From Drosophila pseudoobscura (Eukaryota; Arthropoda; Insecta; Diptera; Drosophilidae), in assembly GCF_009870125.1 (NCBI RefSeq), contig NC_046680.1, forward strand, positions 21,161,501-21,225,500: DNA of 64,000 nt, read 5' to 3'. A model generated the notes under the pieces. That model was not told the DNA's origin and did no database searches. It saw nothing but the letters and a program-made list of their open reading frames with translations. Shown here piece by piece: positions 14,791-26,423 of this stretch. Positions within the stretch are counted from its first letter, which is position 1. Every line of letters begins with the position of its first letter. The position numbers and the translations under genes were made by a program.

Positions 14791-16923
14791 TCCGATTCCG
14801 GTGAATATGTTCCCAGCGACTAATCCGGATTAATGTGCTGCCGTATTTCATGACTAACAGGGAATCGGCTCTTATCAATTGTGTGACCTAGCGTGCTGAC
14901 ACCTTTTCCTAGTAAAAACTAGGCTAACGGAGATCTGGTGAATGCATTGGCGTAAAGTAAATCCAAAATCGATCATACCAATATAAATTAATCGATTTTA
15001 CCGCTCATTTGAATTACAAATTGTTTGTTAGTTGAACTGAAATCTTATCTGTTTCGTTTCTTTAATTATGGCACAATCGCTTTCTGGGCGCTTCGTTTTT
15101 GATCGCCAACAGAGATAAAACTAAAATGAAATATAAATTATATATTATTATTATAAATAGTTTATTAGGTGAGTGAATCATGTGAAATGTCCAATCGATA
15201 CCTATCATGCAACATGTTTCAGATGAAAACTAAATGTGAAATTGTGTAGGGTATTTGCTTAGTTGCGATTGCATTCCAACGCGGTACCCGTTGCATACCG
15301 ACAAACATATATGTATGTACATAGCTCTACATATATGAACATTTACTACACTATGTACATATATACGACAGACGAAAACACGAAAGTCTAAAGTCCACAG
15401 CAGCTGTATGTAAAAACATTACAACATTGTGTGTGAACAGTTGTAAAATGCACACACACTCGCACGTACCGCACATACATATACTCTTATCAATGCGTGC
15501 AGAGCACAACAAAACTCAAAGAGAGAAGGGGAGAGAGATCACAAAAAGAGAACTAGAGTGGGAGAAAGAAAACAGACAAAGACGGAAGTTCGTTTGCAAG
15601 ATTTCTATATACTCTTCAAGTAATTCAGGTAGAACGGCCATGGTTTAACAGGTAGGAGAGGCCAAAACAAAGCGGCCGAAAGATACGTACATGGGTATTA
15701 TACATACATATATACATATACAACAGAAAAGAAATATCGATCAAAACAAACTAGAAAAACCGCCTCGGAGATCACCAATACCAACAAACAAACGAATAGC
15801 AACACTGAAATTTTCAAATTTATTAAACAGTCGAGTCGACTGCGGCGGGCGGCAAGACCTCACTTCATCGTTCAGTTCAAAGCGATCGCAGGCGTTGTGC
15901 AAAGCGGTTCGAACTTTCGTGCTTCAGTCTTTCTGCTGGAAAAAGTCCAGAGCAGGGCGAAATAGTGTCAAAGCAATTGCAATTGAAGTGAACCATTCGC
16001 GACAGAAACTAGTCACGTCACTAGATAGTGTTTTATCGTGTTACAACGGCAATTGAGTGTGAGGTAGGTCGGCTGTCAGCCCATAAATGGCTTTATCAGT
16101 CCCGTCTCCATGCTTCCATGGCCATCTCCTAATCTTGCCACGTCCAACTAACCAACTAACTAACTAACCATGAAAACTATTTCCCATGGATCCGATCCCA
16201 AAGAATGCGCGTGCTTCAGTCATTTTGGATTCTCATGATACGGCTATCAGCGCCGCCAGTGAACTGTTCTGAACCGCTAATTGATAATATGTACTGGATC
16301 GACACTATACCCACACGCCATGTATAGTCATAATATAGGTGTACATAGCTATGGCTCGTAGATTTAAATTAAGTCGCACTTTCCACTTACTTTCTACTAT
16401 AATGTGTGCCTTTTTATCGAACTTTGTTTGAACAGCACCTCAGGTTGTTTCTGTTCTTTGTGCTTTGTGCTGTCTGAACTCCAGTTTATGTACTTTCTCA
16501 TAAATACCTACATACATACATGTGTATAAAGAACAATGCAAGTCAAAATGGTGTTCCTTTATCTTGCACCATCGTCATAGTAGATACAACCACACACTTT
16601 TGATTGAAAATCTTATCAATAAGCGACCTGTTATTGAGCTGCATCACAAATTAAATTAATTTAGATCGTACGACACGACACCCAAAATAAGCAAACAAAT
16701 GAGTCCCAACACTTGGAAACAGCCGCACCCGCACAGGCTCGAGCGAGACGACTAACATAAAAAAAAACAAGATTCAGTCAAAATAAATAAATTATGGTGT
16801 ATATACATATATATTTTTAGCTTTATCAATTTTCGACTGTTTCTGCGGAGGCTCGACATACACACACACACAAATCCAAACGATCCACACAAAGAAAGCG
16901 AGATCCGCAACGAGGGTCGCATC
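14791..16923. promoter_or_regulatory. upstream region with a probable non-coding first exon of the small-ORF gene
   Basis: 2.1 kb without a credible ORF. From 15840 to 16063 the sequence turns GC-richer. A fly initiator-like word TCGTTCAGTT lies near 15868, and a clean donor GAG|GTAGGT at about 16062 ends a probable 5' UTR exon. The matching acceptor is TTTTTAG at about 16820, placing the leader of the next gene in 16821-16923. Simple runs include ACTAACTAACTAACC near 16155 and TACATA-rich stretches at 15300-15370. The exon assignment is inference from splice words and composition only. Confidence 0.4.
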
Positions 16924-18085
16924 ATGGATAGCGTAAAGTCATTCTTCGCCGGCTCCAGCAAGGGCAACAACAGTCTCGGAAATCATCAGCAGCAGAATGG
17001 ACATGGTAGTGAGAGCACCAATCGCTGGGGCCGGAACTGGAACTCCAGCTCCCAGCACATGGATACCAGTTCCACGAATTCCACGTCCATTAACAAAACC
17101 AACCATTGCGATGCCAAACGCAAGGACAGTGATAACTACTTCTATATCATGTAAGTTGGGGGAGAACTTGTTACACGGCAGAGTAGAAGGAACGATTCGT
17201 CATTTCCGCAGTTTAGGAGTTCTTAAAGGTTGTATAGTTTGAGTGGAGAGATATCAACAATTGTGTAAATCTAGATTAGATAAAGATTGAAATCAATAGG
17301 GCAGTACCCTTTGCATCTAGGGCGGTTAGAAAATAACTCTTGTTACTTGAGTCTATCTACAGATATTTATAATTTCTTTTCCCATCACGTATCAGTCCTT
17401 GTACATGGGCGTACTGCTCCATATGTAATCTTTCCAACATAATATACCCATTGGAATGACAATTTTTTTGACCACTGATAAACGTTCAATGCCTGCCATT
17501 AAAGATTGTGTGGAACCAACCAATCAGTGTTGTGGCTCCATCAAAACGTTCAATTTAAATTTAAATTAAAAGACAATCGCTTAACGTTCAATCGTTCACT
17601 GGACGTTGTGGGGCCTGCAAACAAACCAGTTTGTGTTGTCATAGATCTATCTGGCTCTGCTTTGCCTTGAACATTGTATGAGTTTTCAGCGTACACTCGT
17701 AGTCACGCTTTCGGCTCAAAGTTCTGAGCGAGAACTGGAACTTTAGAACCTGTTGGGCTGCTTCGGGGAGGAGGAGGCCTGTCCGGGGATCAGTTACGAA
17801 TTAACTGGCGTCAAGAGCAGCTGAAAAAGTCCCCACATTTAGAATGTGATTTGCCCGGGGATAGCCCCAAAAATACACAACAACTGGGTGTGAGCCATCG
17901 CATATGAGAGGCCACCATACAAGTATACGAGTATAAAGTGCGTGATTCAGTGGAGCAGCTGGGGCAGTTACCGTCGAACAGGGCAGGAAACAGCACGCTG
18001 TAAGATCCGCAAACGAAACTCTCGCAAAATGCTTATAATTGGACCACTTACTGATCTCATATCTCATTTCAGGTGGCGCGCTTGA
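16924..18085 (+). CDS. small Asn/Ser-rich protein of unknown function (tentative)
   Basis: I do not recognise this protein. A coding exon at 16924-17150 begins in good context (CGCATCATGG, MDSVKSFFAGSSKGNN). It ends at a strong donor AT|GTAAGT, after which the first convincing acceptor is TTTCAG at 18067-18072. The joined frame reads ...YFYIM-WRA and stops at 18083-18085, giving 79 residues rich in Asn, Ser, His and Gln. There is no signal peptide, membrane segment or known domain. The exon shows codon-like third-base bias, but the abrupt end four codons into exon 2 is odd. Either another exon is missed, or this is the first of several small ORFs on one transcript (see 18314-18451). Confidence 0.45.
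17151..18072. other. intron of the small-ORF gene, nothing coding seen
   Basis: 922 bases with no supported ORF or RNA. It contains a palindromic AATTTAAATTTAAATTAAA run near 17550 and a GGGGAGGAGGAGG run near 17764. A TATAAAG at 17932-17938 has no initiator at the right distance. The 88-codon minus-strand ORF at 17801-18067 lacks coding character. Confidence 0.35.
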
Positions 18086-18313
18086 AGATATATTCCTACG
18101 TATGTGGATCTGTACGATATTTTGTCAGCATTGCCGTAACGTTGGATAAGTTATCATCATCTAAAGTGACCTGCAGCAATATCTGTAAACCTATTAGAAG
18201 CATCGGAGCACAATCTCCACATTCAAGTCCGGTGTTTAGTGATATTAGTTATTTATTTACAATTTACACGCACAGAAGACACTAGTATCGATCGATCATA
18301 GCTTAATATACAT

Positions 18314-18451
18314 ATGGACCCCATTACATTTTTCGGCTTGCTCTACTGGCTGATGTGCATGATATTGTTCGGGCCGGCGATGTTCTTTGTCTCCGTTTAT
18401 CTGCCGGAACTTCCAGTGCGATATGTGAAAAGCCTGAGGCAGCAAACATAA
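18314..18451 (+). CDS. candidate 45-residue membrane-type small ORF
   Basis: Starts MDPITFFGLLYWLMCMILFG and ends VKSLRQQT. A long hydrophobic stretch occupies about residues 5-29, followed by a short basic tail with ELPVRYVK. That is the layout of a single-pass micropeptide, tail to cytosol or matrix. It lies in the same putative exon as the stop of the Asn/Ser-rich ORF (exon from 18073) and would be its downstream cistron. The AT-rich surroundings make a hydrophobic, tryptophan-containing ORF without stops mildly unexpected. I recognise no family. A further downstream ORF, MDQYIPWLVNSLPP... at 18598-18741 (47 residues), could be a third. Coding status of both is inference. Confidence 0.4.
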   Translation: MDPITFFGLLYWLMCMILFGPAMFFVSVYLPELPVRYVKSLRQQT

Positions 18452-19001
18452 AGCGCCATCATTGAAGCCAAGTCCGTGGTACATAGATTAATCAAGCCAT
18501 ATTTGTAATGATAATGATGTACAACCGATCGGTATATAGTCGTATAATAAAAATGCATTCGAAAGTAAAGAACACAAAGGACTTCACACAGAAACCGATG
18601 GATCAATATATTCCCTGGCTGGTCAATTCATTGCCTCCCGTCTTGGGTTTGGCACTAACCTTCGGGCGAGACCCCGGCGGCAATCGATATGCAAATGGTA
18701 ACCGCAACCTGGTGCGTGTGGCTTCGGCCAAATTTCTATAGAAACTGAAATAAACAAATGGCAACAAATTGCGGGCAACCCAACCCAACACAACACATTT
18801 CCCTCCTTTGCCAATAGAATTACGTAAAGTTTTAGTTTTTCGTTTAGTTTGCTTTGGTTTAGTGAAATACGCACACAAGATATCTCTCAGACTACTGTCA
18901 GGGAGCAAAAAAAAACAAACCAGTACTGAATCGCACAAGCCAATAATCATTTTTAAAAAAAATATATAAATAAACGATACCGCAACGAGGAGTAGTCAGC
19001 C
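18452..19001. other. probable 3' end of the small-ORF gene and Dnai1 promoter
   Basis: AT-rich. It includes the weak ORF at 18598-18741, polyadenylation-like AATAAA words near 18750 and 18969, and the leader of Dnai1 (CGATACCGCAACGAGG just before the ATG at 19002). I saw no TATA box or DRE at a sensible distance. Confidence 0.35.
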
Positions 19002-22000
19002 ATGCCGGAAACAAAAGGAGCCAAGGGCGATGGCAAGCAGACCAAGGCCAAGGTAACATACCTAGCATCAGGGATCCCAGATCCAATCCCTCTAGATATA
19101 GAGTCTCCTCACCACACACCACACACCTCACTTGAGACTTGCTGCTGGTCGCACACATCCTTTCGCCTCGAGAGCTGGCAACGTAATGCCAGAGCGGAGT
19201 TCTTTACGGCCTTGTCTTGTCCTTTTTCTATTTTTGCTTTTTAAATTTCGTTTTGCGCTTACTTTTTAATAAGTTCCGCTGAAAGCCTTCCGCTTCGAAT
19301 GGCAGTCCTGATGGAAGTTTGTCACGATACATAATTTGCAATTTCCGGCGCAATCCATGTGCGTGCCAGCCAGCCCATAGCCCCAGCCCCAGCCCAGGCC
19401 GTGCAATTTGGTTACAGCTACCAATTTATTTAGCCCACTACACCCGTACTTGGTCCAAGGCGTTCCGGAGTTGGGGCAAAAGGGGCCATTGGGGGGACGG
19501 GACTGATGAGTGTCGAATCCTCATCAGACGCAACGCAATAAAAGAGTCAATAAATCACTCACTCACGAATACGACGCTAGGCTCACCTTTTCATTTAGAT
19601 GCACATCAAAATAAATATGTAACTTGGAATGTCTCCCAAGGAGGGATGTACACCAGGGAGGAGCTCCCTCCCTCCCTCCTTCTCCCTCCTCCCTCCTCCC
19701 ACGAAGCCCGTACTAATCGAGTTGTGTGCAAAATTTGTTTATTCTGATTCCGCCACCGCCTGCCCCCAATCCTGTTGTGACGTCAGGACGCAAAAGTTTT
19801 TCGCTTTCGGCTGTCGTGAAGAGGCCGCTGACATGGCGAACGTCATCAGGATTGCCGTATTATCGGGCAGGGCATAATTCAGTGGCCCCCCAGTAGCATT
19901 CCTTTCTTGCTGGCAGTCTTTCCTCGCGGCTCTCGCTGGACAGACAGACACTATATTGTTCCGCTTTAGGAGACGAGTCCTTTCCTTGCTCCCCGCCTCG
20001 AATCGAATCGAATCGAATCGAATCCAGTTTCTGCCCAAGATGTGGAAGCTTGCCAACAAAGCCATGGCGGTATATGACCCACAGATTGATTGTAATCCCC
20101 ACTAGCAATTCGTAGAGCTGTGTGTGTGCGTAGAGCTGTGTATAGTACTGTGTGCGCGTGAGTGGGAGTGTGTGTCTAAGTACAGTGCGTTTCAGAGCGA
20201 TGACTGCTGTGGGTCTGTAAATATGATCTCCTCTGTGGAAGAATGAATATCCCATCCAATGAAAGAAACGTTCTGAAATGCATTGTGGCCGAGAAGGCAC
20301 TTGTAAATACAATTTTGAGAGATGTGTATGTCTTTAATGCATTTAACCGATATCTTTCCATATCTATCCGTACAATCTGTAAATACAATCTATTCGTACT
20401 ATCTCTCTCTCTTCAAAAGCCCAACTCGTAGTAGTAGCTTAAAGTAGGACAGATCGCTCTCCTCCTCCTCCATCTCTCAGTTCACATTCAGTTTTAGTCG
20501 AAAAAGTATGTCAGAATCTACTGGTGCTGGTGCTGGTGCTGTTGCTTGGGCTGCTGCTTCTGCTGCCAGAGAGACCACCGATCCGCCGGAGGATGTTGAT
20601 GGTGCCAGCAATAGCGATGACGATGAGGTAACGGTTGCGGCGCAGGCCCTTCACCACGAATACTCGTATCATGTTTTAATTTGCATGCCTCATGCTTGGT
20701 GCCCTCTATAGACATAGACAGCACCTATCTAACGTAGACCGTAGTGCACTCCATCATTAGTAGCACACCGAAAGATATTCCCCCGCAGAGCTGCAGGCAG
20801 GTGAGTGACCATCCTGTTCCTCGTCCCGCTTCCCGTTTAGAACATTTTGCGAGGCACCATCAATGGAATGTTGCATGCACCACAGACCACCTGACCTGAC
20901 ACAATCCTCCTCCCTACTTCCACCTGTCCATGACCTGATCTTTCGTGAATTAACCCCTGTCCCCTGTACCCGTCCCCCACCGCCACACTCTCCGTCAAGC
21001 AGAACAGAGCCTCCAAAGCGAAGGCCGATGGCGGCGGCGGTGATGCCGATGACTTTGATGCCTGGATGCGATCGCGCCAGCTCCTCAAGCCAGACGATCA
21101 GCTGGACTTGACGGAGGCCGAGCTGGCCGAGGAGGTGACCAAGGTGCTGACGCCCACCAACACAAACGTGATCCACAATCTGGTGGTCTACAGCTTCAAG
21201 GAAGGGGAATATGTGCCGGCGCCGCTACCGGGCAATACGGTGACCCTCTTGAGCTACTCCGGAAACTCTTTGCACGTTGACTCGGAGGAGGCCCGTCTCC
21301 AGATCGAGGAGTCCGACGAGATTGGCTATCCCCTGCCCATGCCCCACTATTCGCTGGTGGAGCAACGCGACACATCCGCCGGGGACGGTGAGGGCGAGGG
21401 CGAAAACGATGATGCCGACGACGATGACGACGCCAAGAGTGGACCCGAAAAGGATGCCGAAGAGGAGGAGGGCGAGGAGGGGGAAGAAGAGGAGGAGGCC
21501 AAGACAGGCGAAGGCGCCGATGAGGGCGTCGAAGAGGCGGAGGCTCGTGCCGAAGATGAGGAGACCGCCGGAGCCCAGCCGGCCGCTGCCACAGCCTCCG
21601 GCAAGAAGCGCAAACTGATCAACCAGTTCAACTACTGTGAGCGCGCTGCCCTCACCTACACGAATCCTACGAGGGTGAGCTAACTGCACAGTCCCATCAG
21701 TCGTATCCCTCGGAACCATGTCTCAACACGCTCTTCCTTTCGCTTCCTTTACAGAGTGTGGACACCCAGACGATACCGCCGCCCCGCTCGCAGTTCGGTG
21801 GCAATGTGCTGCAGTGGGTCATCTACGACTCGTATTTGCAGGATTTTGAGGCACAGTCCAAGGACGGAGCCGCCAAGAAGGAGGACCGCAAGCGGGGAAT
21901 GCGCTCGAAGAAGTTCAAGGACAAGTCGGCCATTGCCGAGCAACTCAACAAAAAGTACCTCAAGTGCTGGCAGATCCTCGAGCGGATGATCAACCAGAAC

Positions 22001-23440
22001 ATCTACGACGACATTGCTCATGACTATCGCTACTGGGAGGATCCGGCCGATGAGTACCGCGAGGGCGAGGGCAACCTGCTGCCCCTATGGAAGTTCCAAT
22101 ACGAAAAGACCAAGAAGATGAATGTCACCGATATCCTGTTCAATCCGAGCTACTACGATCTCTTTGCAGTTTGCTTTGGCTCACGTGAGTAGAGCTTTAC
22201 ACAAAGTAAAACCACGTCCTTTATCCTCATCTTCCGTGCAATGCAGATGACTTTATGAAGCAGACAAACGAGGGCTACCTCTGCCTCTTTACCGTCAAGA
22301 ATCCCTCTTTTCCGGACTACATCAGTAGGTTTCTCAGAGCTCGGAGCTTGTTAATCTGTGTTAATCCTTGATTCCTGATTCTTTACAGTACAAACCGATT
22401 GCGGTATCATGTGCTGTGACATCCATCCCACATACCCCTTCCTAGTGGTGATTGGCCTGTACGACGGCAACGTGGCCGTCTACAATCTCCGGGACAGCTG
22501 CAAGGATCCGCTGTACATCTCCAAGGGCGTGAACTGCAAGCATGGAGAGTGCGTGTGGCAGATCAAGTGGGGCCCGGACATGACCGATGGCGAGATCAAC
22601 TTCTATTCGGTGTCCTCCGACGGACGGGTCTTCAACTGGATTCTGATGCAGAACAAGCTCTGGGTGACGACCATCATAACACTGTACCTGCAGGACGGTC
22701 TTGTGGATGGGCCCGACGGCACCAAGGTCAGCCTCAAGAGCGGCGGAAGCTGCATGATCTTCCACCCCACCGATCAGAAGATCTTCCTGGTCGGCACCGA
22801 GTGCGGCTACATTTACAAGTGCAGCACGGCCTTCAGCTCCAAGTACCTGATGACCTACAACGCACACAACATGTCCGTCTACCGCATCGACTTTAATCGA
22901 TTCAACTCCAACATCTTTGTGTCCTGCGGCGGCGACTGGCGCGTCAAGGTGTGGGAGGACATGCGTCCCGATCCGCTCTTCATCTTTGATCTTGGATCTG
23001 CTGTCGGCGACGTCAAGTGGGCCCCCTATTCCAGCACCGTCTTTGCCGCTGTCACCACCGAGGGCAAGGTCCATGTCTTTGATCTGAATGTGAACAAATA
23101 TAAGGCCATCTGCATCCAGGCGGTGGTGCCCAAGCGTAAGAACAAGCTCACCCGACTCTCCTTCAACGAGAAGATACCCTTCATTGTGGTTGGCGACGAA
23201 AAGTAAGTAGTACCCCGATCCCTCTCCTAACTCACCTTAATCTATCTTTTGACCAGGGGAGTTACCACTTCGCTTAAACTATCGCCCAATCTTCGCGTGA
23301 TGGTCAAGCCGCCCAAGAAGCAGCTGTATCTGGATCAGACCACACTGCAGATCTCCAAACTGGAGAAACTACTATCCCTAGTTCGGGAGCTGCCCGAAGG
23401 AAACATCGTCCCTGACGCGGCCACCACAGTGCGCAGCTAA
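19002..23440 (+). CDS. Dnai1: axonemal outer-arm dynein intermediate chain 1 (DNAI1-type, WD repeats)
   Basis: Motile-cilium and sperm-flagellum dynein subunit, likely the ortholog of CG9313, so expression in testis and chordotonal neurons is expected. Exons 19002-19052, 21003-21674, 21755-22184, 22247-22324, 22389-23202 and 23257-23440 give 742 residues. The N-terminus is Lys/Gly-rich (MPETKGAKGDGKQ). A DNAI1-type region with FDAWMRSRQLLKPDDQ follows, then a long acidic linker of Glu/Asp. Next come FNYCERAALTYTNPTR and SQFGGNVLQWVIYDSYLQDF, then WD repeats with YDLFAVCFGSH, CGGDWRVKVWED and GDVKWAPYSSTVFAA. The 1.95-kb first intron contains an alternative 40-codon exon (20508-20627). It is convergent with FKRP, 356 bases between stops. 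Confidence 0.93.
19664..19700 (+). repeat. CTCC-type polypyrimidine microsatellite
   Basis: Near-perfect CTCC/CCT run in the first intron of Dnai1, strictly pyrimidine on the plus strand. A simple-sequence tract without coding meaning. Confidence 0.8.
19998..20024 (+). repeat. AATCG pentanucleotide repeat
   Basis: About five perfect tandem copies of TCGAA in the Dnai1 first intron. A plain microsatellite, probably polymorphic in length. Confidence 0.85.
20508..20627 (+). CDS. possible alternative first coding exon of Dnai1
   Basis: ATG at 20508 opens 40 codons in phase 0, ending at GAT GAG|GTAACG. It can join the 21003 acceptor exactly as the exon at 19002 does. The encoded peptide starts MSESTGAGAGAVAW and is Ala/Gly-rich, then acidic (NSDDDE). 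It is preceded by a pyrimidine-rich stretch and TCTCAGTTCACATTCAG, which could be either an acceptor or an initiator. If real, it gives Dnai1 a different N-terminus. An internal exon in the same phase is a further option. Confidence 0.35.
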
Positions 23441-23796
23441 ATGCTCAACATGAAATATCCACTCTATAATATAATGTATATTTTGATAGTCCTCTTCCCG
23501 AGTCTGATTGTATATTTCACTTTAAAACATGTAGAGTTTTTTGGTTTTAAAAGATTCGTAGTGCGACCTATGTTAGTTTTATGTCCGTCCTTAAAGATCT
23601 ATCAACCAAAGGAACTCTGAAACACAACAGAAGATCACAAAATTGTACAATATAATGTTATGGGCTAAGATCTTAAATCAAAACTTTAAATTAAATGTTA
23701 ATCAAATCCATCTGAAATTTTTCGGTCTTCTGCCATAATCTATGCTAAAACCTTAACTAAATTGTAACTAGACATCTTCTATATCCTCTAAAACTT
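23441..23796. other. facing 3' UTRs of Dnai1 and FKRP
   Basis: AT-rich gap between two convergent stop codons. No ORF or structured element seen. The two transcripts probably overlap or end back to back here. Confidence 0.5.
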
Positions 23797-25630
23797 CTAG
23801 TCGTCCATGGCCATATCTTGGGACTGGACTTTGATGTGCTTCGCCTCCAGATACTCGAGCACATTGTTGGGGCACATGACACTCTTGCCGAGAAACAGCA
23901 CCGTGGACATGGGATGGAGAAAATCCGCTGCAAATGTGCTTGCCTTCCAGCCAAAGAAGCCACTGGCTCGCACCTCGGCGCCTTTGATCTCGTAGGGCAA
24001 CAGATTGACTCCCACCTGGTTGGGCTTCGAGAATTGGACGCGAAAGTAGTGTCCGTCGGTGGCCTTGATCCAGTAAAAGCCCTCGTTATCCACATACGGC
24101 TTGCTCTGCGACTTCTTCATCGCGTTGGAGCGCTCCAAGTCGTGCACATTGAAGCTGATGTCAATGTCGTAGGCATCCGGTGAGATGGCGTTGGTCTCCA
24201 CGGCGCTTTTCAGTGCATTGTTGTCCAGCCAGTAGCGTATGCCCACGTTCTCGAACTCTTCCAGCACATGGTTGAAAGTGGTCCGCAGCTTGTCCAGGCA
24301 GCAGGGTGGGGTGTGCTTGTCCAGATACGAGTAGAACGGCCGATTGTTGTACACGGTGCCGATGCAGGACTTTGTGGTACGCTCGCAACCGAAGAGATCG
24401 ATGTCCGTGACCAACGGCAGTGACATGTTGGAGCTGGAGAACTGGGCATCCAGCACGCCCTGGTGGAACTGCCAGCTGCTCTCTCTGGCCGGTGGCTTGC
24501 CGAGCACCGTGTACGCCCGTCGCACGATCCTCTTAATCTGCAACCGCTTGTACATCTCCCGGAACTGGCGGCGACGCAGCTCCATGCGGCGCTGCTTAGT
24601 GTGGAACGAGGCGAAGAGACGTCTTCCCTCCTGGAAGGCATGTGAGAATACGGTGGTCTGCAAAGATAACCAATGGGAATGGGAGTGCAGAGATGTTTCA
24701 TGGACGTGTACCCACCGATAAATTGGCAATCTTTGCCTGTATGTACAGCATCTCTGGGAAGGGCAGGGCGAAAGGTTCGGGCATCGCACCCAGAGCGGCC
24801 ACATCCAACAGGATCGCGTGCTTTTGTAGAAACTAAGGGAAACGGAAATGGACTGTCAGAGCTAGGATCATCCTGTTGGAATGACAACCTACCAAATCGC
24901 AGCGCCGACTGTCATTAGTTGCCACTATCTCCAGCGTCCAGTTGGGCAGATCCATTCTCATCCGCGCACAGCTGCTGAATGACTTGAGATTGCCCGCAAA
25001 GGGGACCAGCACCATGCGGCGCACCGTCTCCTCCGGCGGAACGGCCACTCGCTGTTCCTTGGGCTGTGCCTGGGCCCCGGCCACGCCGATCGTGTTGATC
25101 TCGCGCAGGATCTTCTGGAGCAGATTCTTGCTGTTCAGCCGGACACTGTCCGGCATGAGGAGGGCGTACTTGGTGCGAATGGCGGCCAACGGATCGAGCT
25201 CCTGTCGCGTGTGTCTCACATCGAAGGCGAGATTGAGGAAGGTCACAGTCTGATCCTCGCCAGCGGTGAGGTTTCGCTCGTAGCTCACCGGTGGATAGGC
25301 GTACTCGGTGCCGCCCTCCTGAAGCACCAGGATGGGCATGTTGGGTATCACGTCCAGTATGCTGTCGATGCTCGCCCGCAGGTCCTGCTCAAAGTTGTAG
25401 TGTCCATAGAACACGATGGTGATGCTCTTCCTTATGTGCTTGTTGGCGTTGCGCACCTTCTCCTTGGGCGTCAATTTAGGGGGGGCCTTTGGCTCCATCT
25501 CGTCACCAGCTAGCACCCTACTAATGCGGCGCCAGAATAGCGTGTTCCAGGTGTAGTACAGGAATATCAGATTAACCAACAGGACGCCCAGCAGCATCAG
25601 CTTCGCCATTCGCAGTCGGAGCACCTTCAT
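23797..25630 (-). CDS. FKRP: fukutin-related protein (ribitol-5-phosphate transferase family)
   Basis: Golgi type II membrane enzyme related to human FKRP, which adds ribitol-phosphate to O-mannosyl glycans of dystroglycan; likely CG15651. Exons 24893-25630, 24716-24832 and 23797-24657 give 571 residues. A short cytosolic N-terminus (MKVLRLRMAK) is followed by a signal anchor LMLLGVLLVNLIFLYYTW. The stem and glycosyltransferase-like half runs to about 285. The C-terminal LicD/nucleotidyltransferase half contains RYWLDNNALKSAV and the metal-binding DAYDIDISFNVHD. An in-frame ATG at 25765 would add 45 polar residues before the anchor; I prefer 25630 because it gives a normal type II topology. 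No truncation is apparent. Confidence 0.93.
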
Positions 25631-26423
25631 CCTGGGACTCTTCGCTACAGGTTGTACGGCTACGGCTGCTACTCTACGCGATTCACTATTTATAGTAGGT
25701 ATTTCCCTGTGTGTGTACGGTACGGTGTGTGTACGGTGCTCCAGGATGGGTGTAGACACCTGCACTTACGCACTTATACATCTACATGGCTGCCAGGAGC
25801 GGAACGAAAGGAATCCTAAAGCCCCAAAGCTCCTCCGGATGCTGGTCGCACATTCTTAGATTCGATTTTCATTTTTCTCCGCTCTTCCGGTTCAGTAATT
25901 TTAGGTCCTGTTTCCTGTTTTTATCACTTTTCAATTTTGTTTTTGTGACAATTCCTTTTTCCTCGACTCTGCGCAAATGCCGACATATTTCCAACCCATC
26001 TCTTCACCCACCCACCGACTCACCGGAAAAGCTCCTTCAGCTCGAACAGCTGATGGCATATGCAGCCCCGTTTTCAGCCGAGTTTTTTGGGGGGTTGCTT
26101 GGTGGTTCATCAGGGTAGAAATATTTGGTAGAGCTTTTCAAATCAGTTTTGCGCCAAAAGTTTATGGCTTTTCGAAAGCGCCAATGTTTGGAAAAATTCC
26201 TGAAACTATGGAAATTAATTCATTAAATATTGTATAACGTTGTATGTACCCATACCCAAGTCACTAAACTCTTTAAAGAATAAAAGTGATTATTTATTAT
26301 ATTCAAGGGAAGGGAATATCAAATGTTTTGGAGATAAATTGTAGATAATACTGATTCATCAGAGATCATATGTGGATTATAGATAGCGGTGGAAACGAAG
26401 ACTGGATCAGATCAGATTCACAT
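25631..26423. other. FKRP 5' region and guanylyl cyclase 3' region
   Basis: 793 bases. GTGTGTACGGTACGG repeats lie near 25710-25740, in the FKRP leader. A pyrimidine-rich CTTTTT stretch is at 25860-25960 and an AT-rich part at 26180-26350 probably contains the CG3216 3' UTR. The ORFs at 25786-26118 and 25977-26237 show no family resemblance and I left them out. Confidence 0.4.

Noticed and set aside
17932-17950. TATAAAG followed by TTCAGTG as a core promoter
   Set aside because: The two words are only about 15 bases apart, too close for a TATA-initiator pair.
25631-25765. FKRP start at 25765
   Set aside because: The extra 45 residues are polar and low in complexity, partly from a GTGTACGG repeat; the 25630 start gives the expected short tail before the membrane anchor.
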